A DNA stretch of 64,000 nt, from assembly GCA_013398175.1 (NCBI GenBank), contig VZRZ01000394.1, positions 783,999 to 847,998 of the forward strand. Reading direction: 5' to 3'. The notes under the pieces are model-generated. The model made no database searches and was not told the origin of the DNA. It worked only from the letters and a program-made list of their open reading frames with translations. The first letter of the stretch is position 1; each line of letters begins with the position of its first letter. Shown here one piece after another: positions 62,101 to 64,000 of the stretch. The translations under genes were made by a program, and so were the position numbers. Source of the stretch: Climacteris rufus (Eukaryota; Chordata; Aves; Passeriformes; Climacteridae).

Positions 62101-64000
62101 CCTTTTTGCTCTTTGAAACACATTGTGTGAAGTTGTCTGTCCTCCTGTCTTTCACTCTACCGTCAGCCTGGGCTGTAGGATTCCAGTAAATGTGTGTGCC
62201 AGGGAAAACCCATGTATTTCATGAAATGACCCCAAAGACAGGGTCAGAGCAATGTGTGCTCCAGCCTTTGCAGAGTCAGCAAAGGATGCCAGTCTCTGGG
62301 GCAGGGAGCATCACTGAAGGACAACAGCGAGCAAGCAACACTCAGCAGCAGGACATTGGCCTGGGGCTGACAAGTCAGGAGTATTCCTGGGTGTTGTTTT
62401 ATGTAAAATAGATAAAAGGTGCTGAGCACTGACAATCATCCCAGAACTTTGCTTTTTCAGACAGATATGCTAATTGCCAAGCTCAGTTTTTGTGAACATG
62501 CTTTGATCCTTTGCTTTTTCAGTGCCTAAGCAAATAGAGACTCTGAATTACTTTCATTTGGATCACAGCTGATGAACTGCACCAAGGCTGCGGTCGAGGT
62601 GATATTGAGTATGATTTCCTGCACCCAGCCCAAAGATAAAATTTCAGGAGTTCAAGTGCAGGTGAAGGGAAATGAGTCCCTTACACAACACTTTGTACCG
62701 AGAAAAAAAAGGAAGGGTTAAATAAAGGCTTGTTTTCAGCTGAGATTAAAAAAAGAATGTTATTGTTTCTTACCTTAAAACCCTGTCCTTTAATTTCCAA
62801 CCCTATTGCTGGGATGATTCAGACAAGGGCTGTCTGAGGACGAAGATAAGGAGAGATGTGAAGACCGGTCTGTAGGGTGATATATACTTTATTGTCAAGC
62901 TGGGTGTTGTGTGAAGTCAATAAACCTCTTAGCGATTGATCATGTTGGAAAAGGAAATTAATGCAGACATGGCTTGCTTTTGCAATATGATAGGTATGTC
63001 TGCACATCATCACCTGACAGCCTCGAGCTGTTTGGGCTAGTCTGAGTTGGATGGGAGGCAGCTAACCAAAATCTCAACAAATAATAAAAATCAGTGGTGA
63101 CCTTTGCAAAATTTCAGTCGTAATCAAAATGTTGAGAGAGGCATCTGGGAGGTGTCTTATGGGATCTTTTTTGTTCAACATGGCATATTAATCAAAGTTG
63201 GAATAAGCACAGCTAGAAGTGCTCCAGCCCTGCCTGTCCATATGAGCTCTGCTTCAAGACATCCACAGAGACCCAGATCCACATGGTTCACAGGTCTCAT
63301 CTCCTTTCTTCAGGTCTCCACTCTCTCTTTGGCAGTCAGTAGGAGCAAACTGCTCCCTGTTATGGTCCAGTCCATGGAACTCTAAAGTCATCCCAGGACT
63401 GCCACCCAGGTGAGCACCAGCCTCAAGCCTGGCACTGCCAAGGAGCAATGCATGGAAAATCAAGTGGAATAGCATCAGCTTGCTTGCCAAGGACTTTTCA
63501 TTCCCCATCTCCGGAGCAACCTCTCTGACCTGCTGTGAGTTTGCAGGTCCTCTCCTGCAGTCACAAGACATTCAGATGGATGGAAGGAAACTCTGCTTCT
63601 GTGACCACTTGTACCAACCACGATCTCCATACGTTTGAAAGATCAGCCCCTGTGTTTTCATTTCTGTAGGCTCAATGAGGGGTCTTTCCAGTGTGGCTCT
63701 CAAGTGCTGTTGGCAAGAGAGTGCTATTGAAATAGGTTGTTTCTAGCACAAAAGCCAGGCAGCTCAAAGGAGTTTAAGACTAAAACTGTGCTGCACTGGG
63801 GGTCTAAGCAGATGCAGAGCACCCTAAATTCATTAATTCAAAGTCATACTGCTCATAATTATAAATCATGGCAGTATTCCACTCCTACCAAGTCTCACAC
63901 AGATTAGTGGTTCTATTCATAAGCAGTTCTGCAGATACTAAAGTCAGCTGGGGGCATAAAGTTTGTGAGGCTCTTCCTTTACTTTGCTCAAGGTTCTTTT
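59111..64000. other. Gene-free stretch to window end
   Basis: No repeat family or coding exon was recognised. The plus frames at 61304-61675 (123 codons) and 61718-61972 (84 codons) lie close together and contain several cysteines, but no domain was recognised. AT-rich, repeat-free sequence at 59950-60260 and 60500-60900. A short GTGTGTGCACACACACA patch lies near 60478-60494. Confidence 0.5.

Noticed and set aside
1..64000. Search for tRNA, rRNA, CRISPR arrays, operons and prokaryotic signals
   Set aside because: None seen. Repeat content and gene sparsity are those of a bird nuclear genome.

Overview
This window looks like ordinary euchromatin from a bird. The evidence is the repeat content. 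There are five recognisable CR1 LINE copies, some ending in the typical tandem ATTCTATGA-like tail. There is one LTR with a TATA-to-polyA layout, a second ERV-derived repeat of a type common in avian genomes, and a few old MIR-like SINE remnants. No bacterial, plasmid or phage architecture is present. I cannot place it to species. Gene density is very low, and almost all open frames are short, unconserved-looking and overlapping. The sequence has one ambiguous base (7807) and one 67-base gap (35554-35620).

Layout. The left edge starts with a textbook 3' splice site (pyrimidine tract, then CAG at 48-50), followed by a 20-codon open segment, a stop, and an AATAAA at 314. This may be the last coding exon of a plus-strand gene lying mostly outside the window. 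From about 0.3 to 34 kb the sequence is gene-poor. It carries CR1 at 2.6, 4.4 (minus) and 9.4 kb (minus, split by an AT-rich tract), an LTR at 7.6 kb, MIR-like remnants at 10.6, 17.9 and 32.5 kb, an ERV-derived piece at 18.8 kb, and a CpG-richer block with a 37-bp tandem duplication at 29.5-30.2 kb.

The most gene-like locus is at 34.7-35.9 kb. A weak CpG island (35.28-35.90 kb), containing the gap, carries a strong minus-strand 5' splice site at 35548/35547. A 135-bp minus-strand segment (34748-34882) about 670 bp downstream has a strong acceptor and a strong donor. Together they look like the 5' end of a minus-strand transcript. Its second exon may hold a start codon, or it may be a lncRNA. 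No downstream coding exon could be recognised.

From 36 to 64 kb the window is again mostly gene-poor. It has a long CR1 at 38.0-38.5 kb with a decayed ORF2 C-terminal frame, a splice-bounded open segment at 46 kb, a MIR-like remnant at 54.1 kb, a CR1 tail at 58.2 kb, and an unclassified repeat-like region at 58.4-59.1 kb. Several AT-rich, repeat-free stretches (about 28.5, 44.9 and 49.0 kb) have the look of conserved non-coding elements, but only an alignment could show that.

I found no undescribed biological system that the sequence alone can support. The best leads are the candidate minus-strand promoter with spliced 5' exons and the candidate terminal exon at the left edge.
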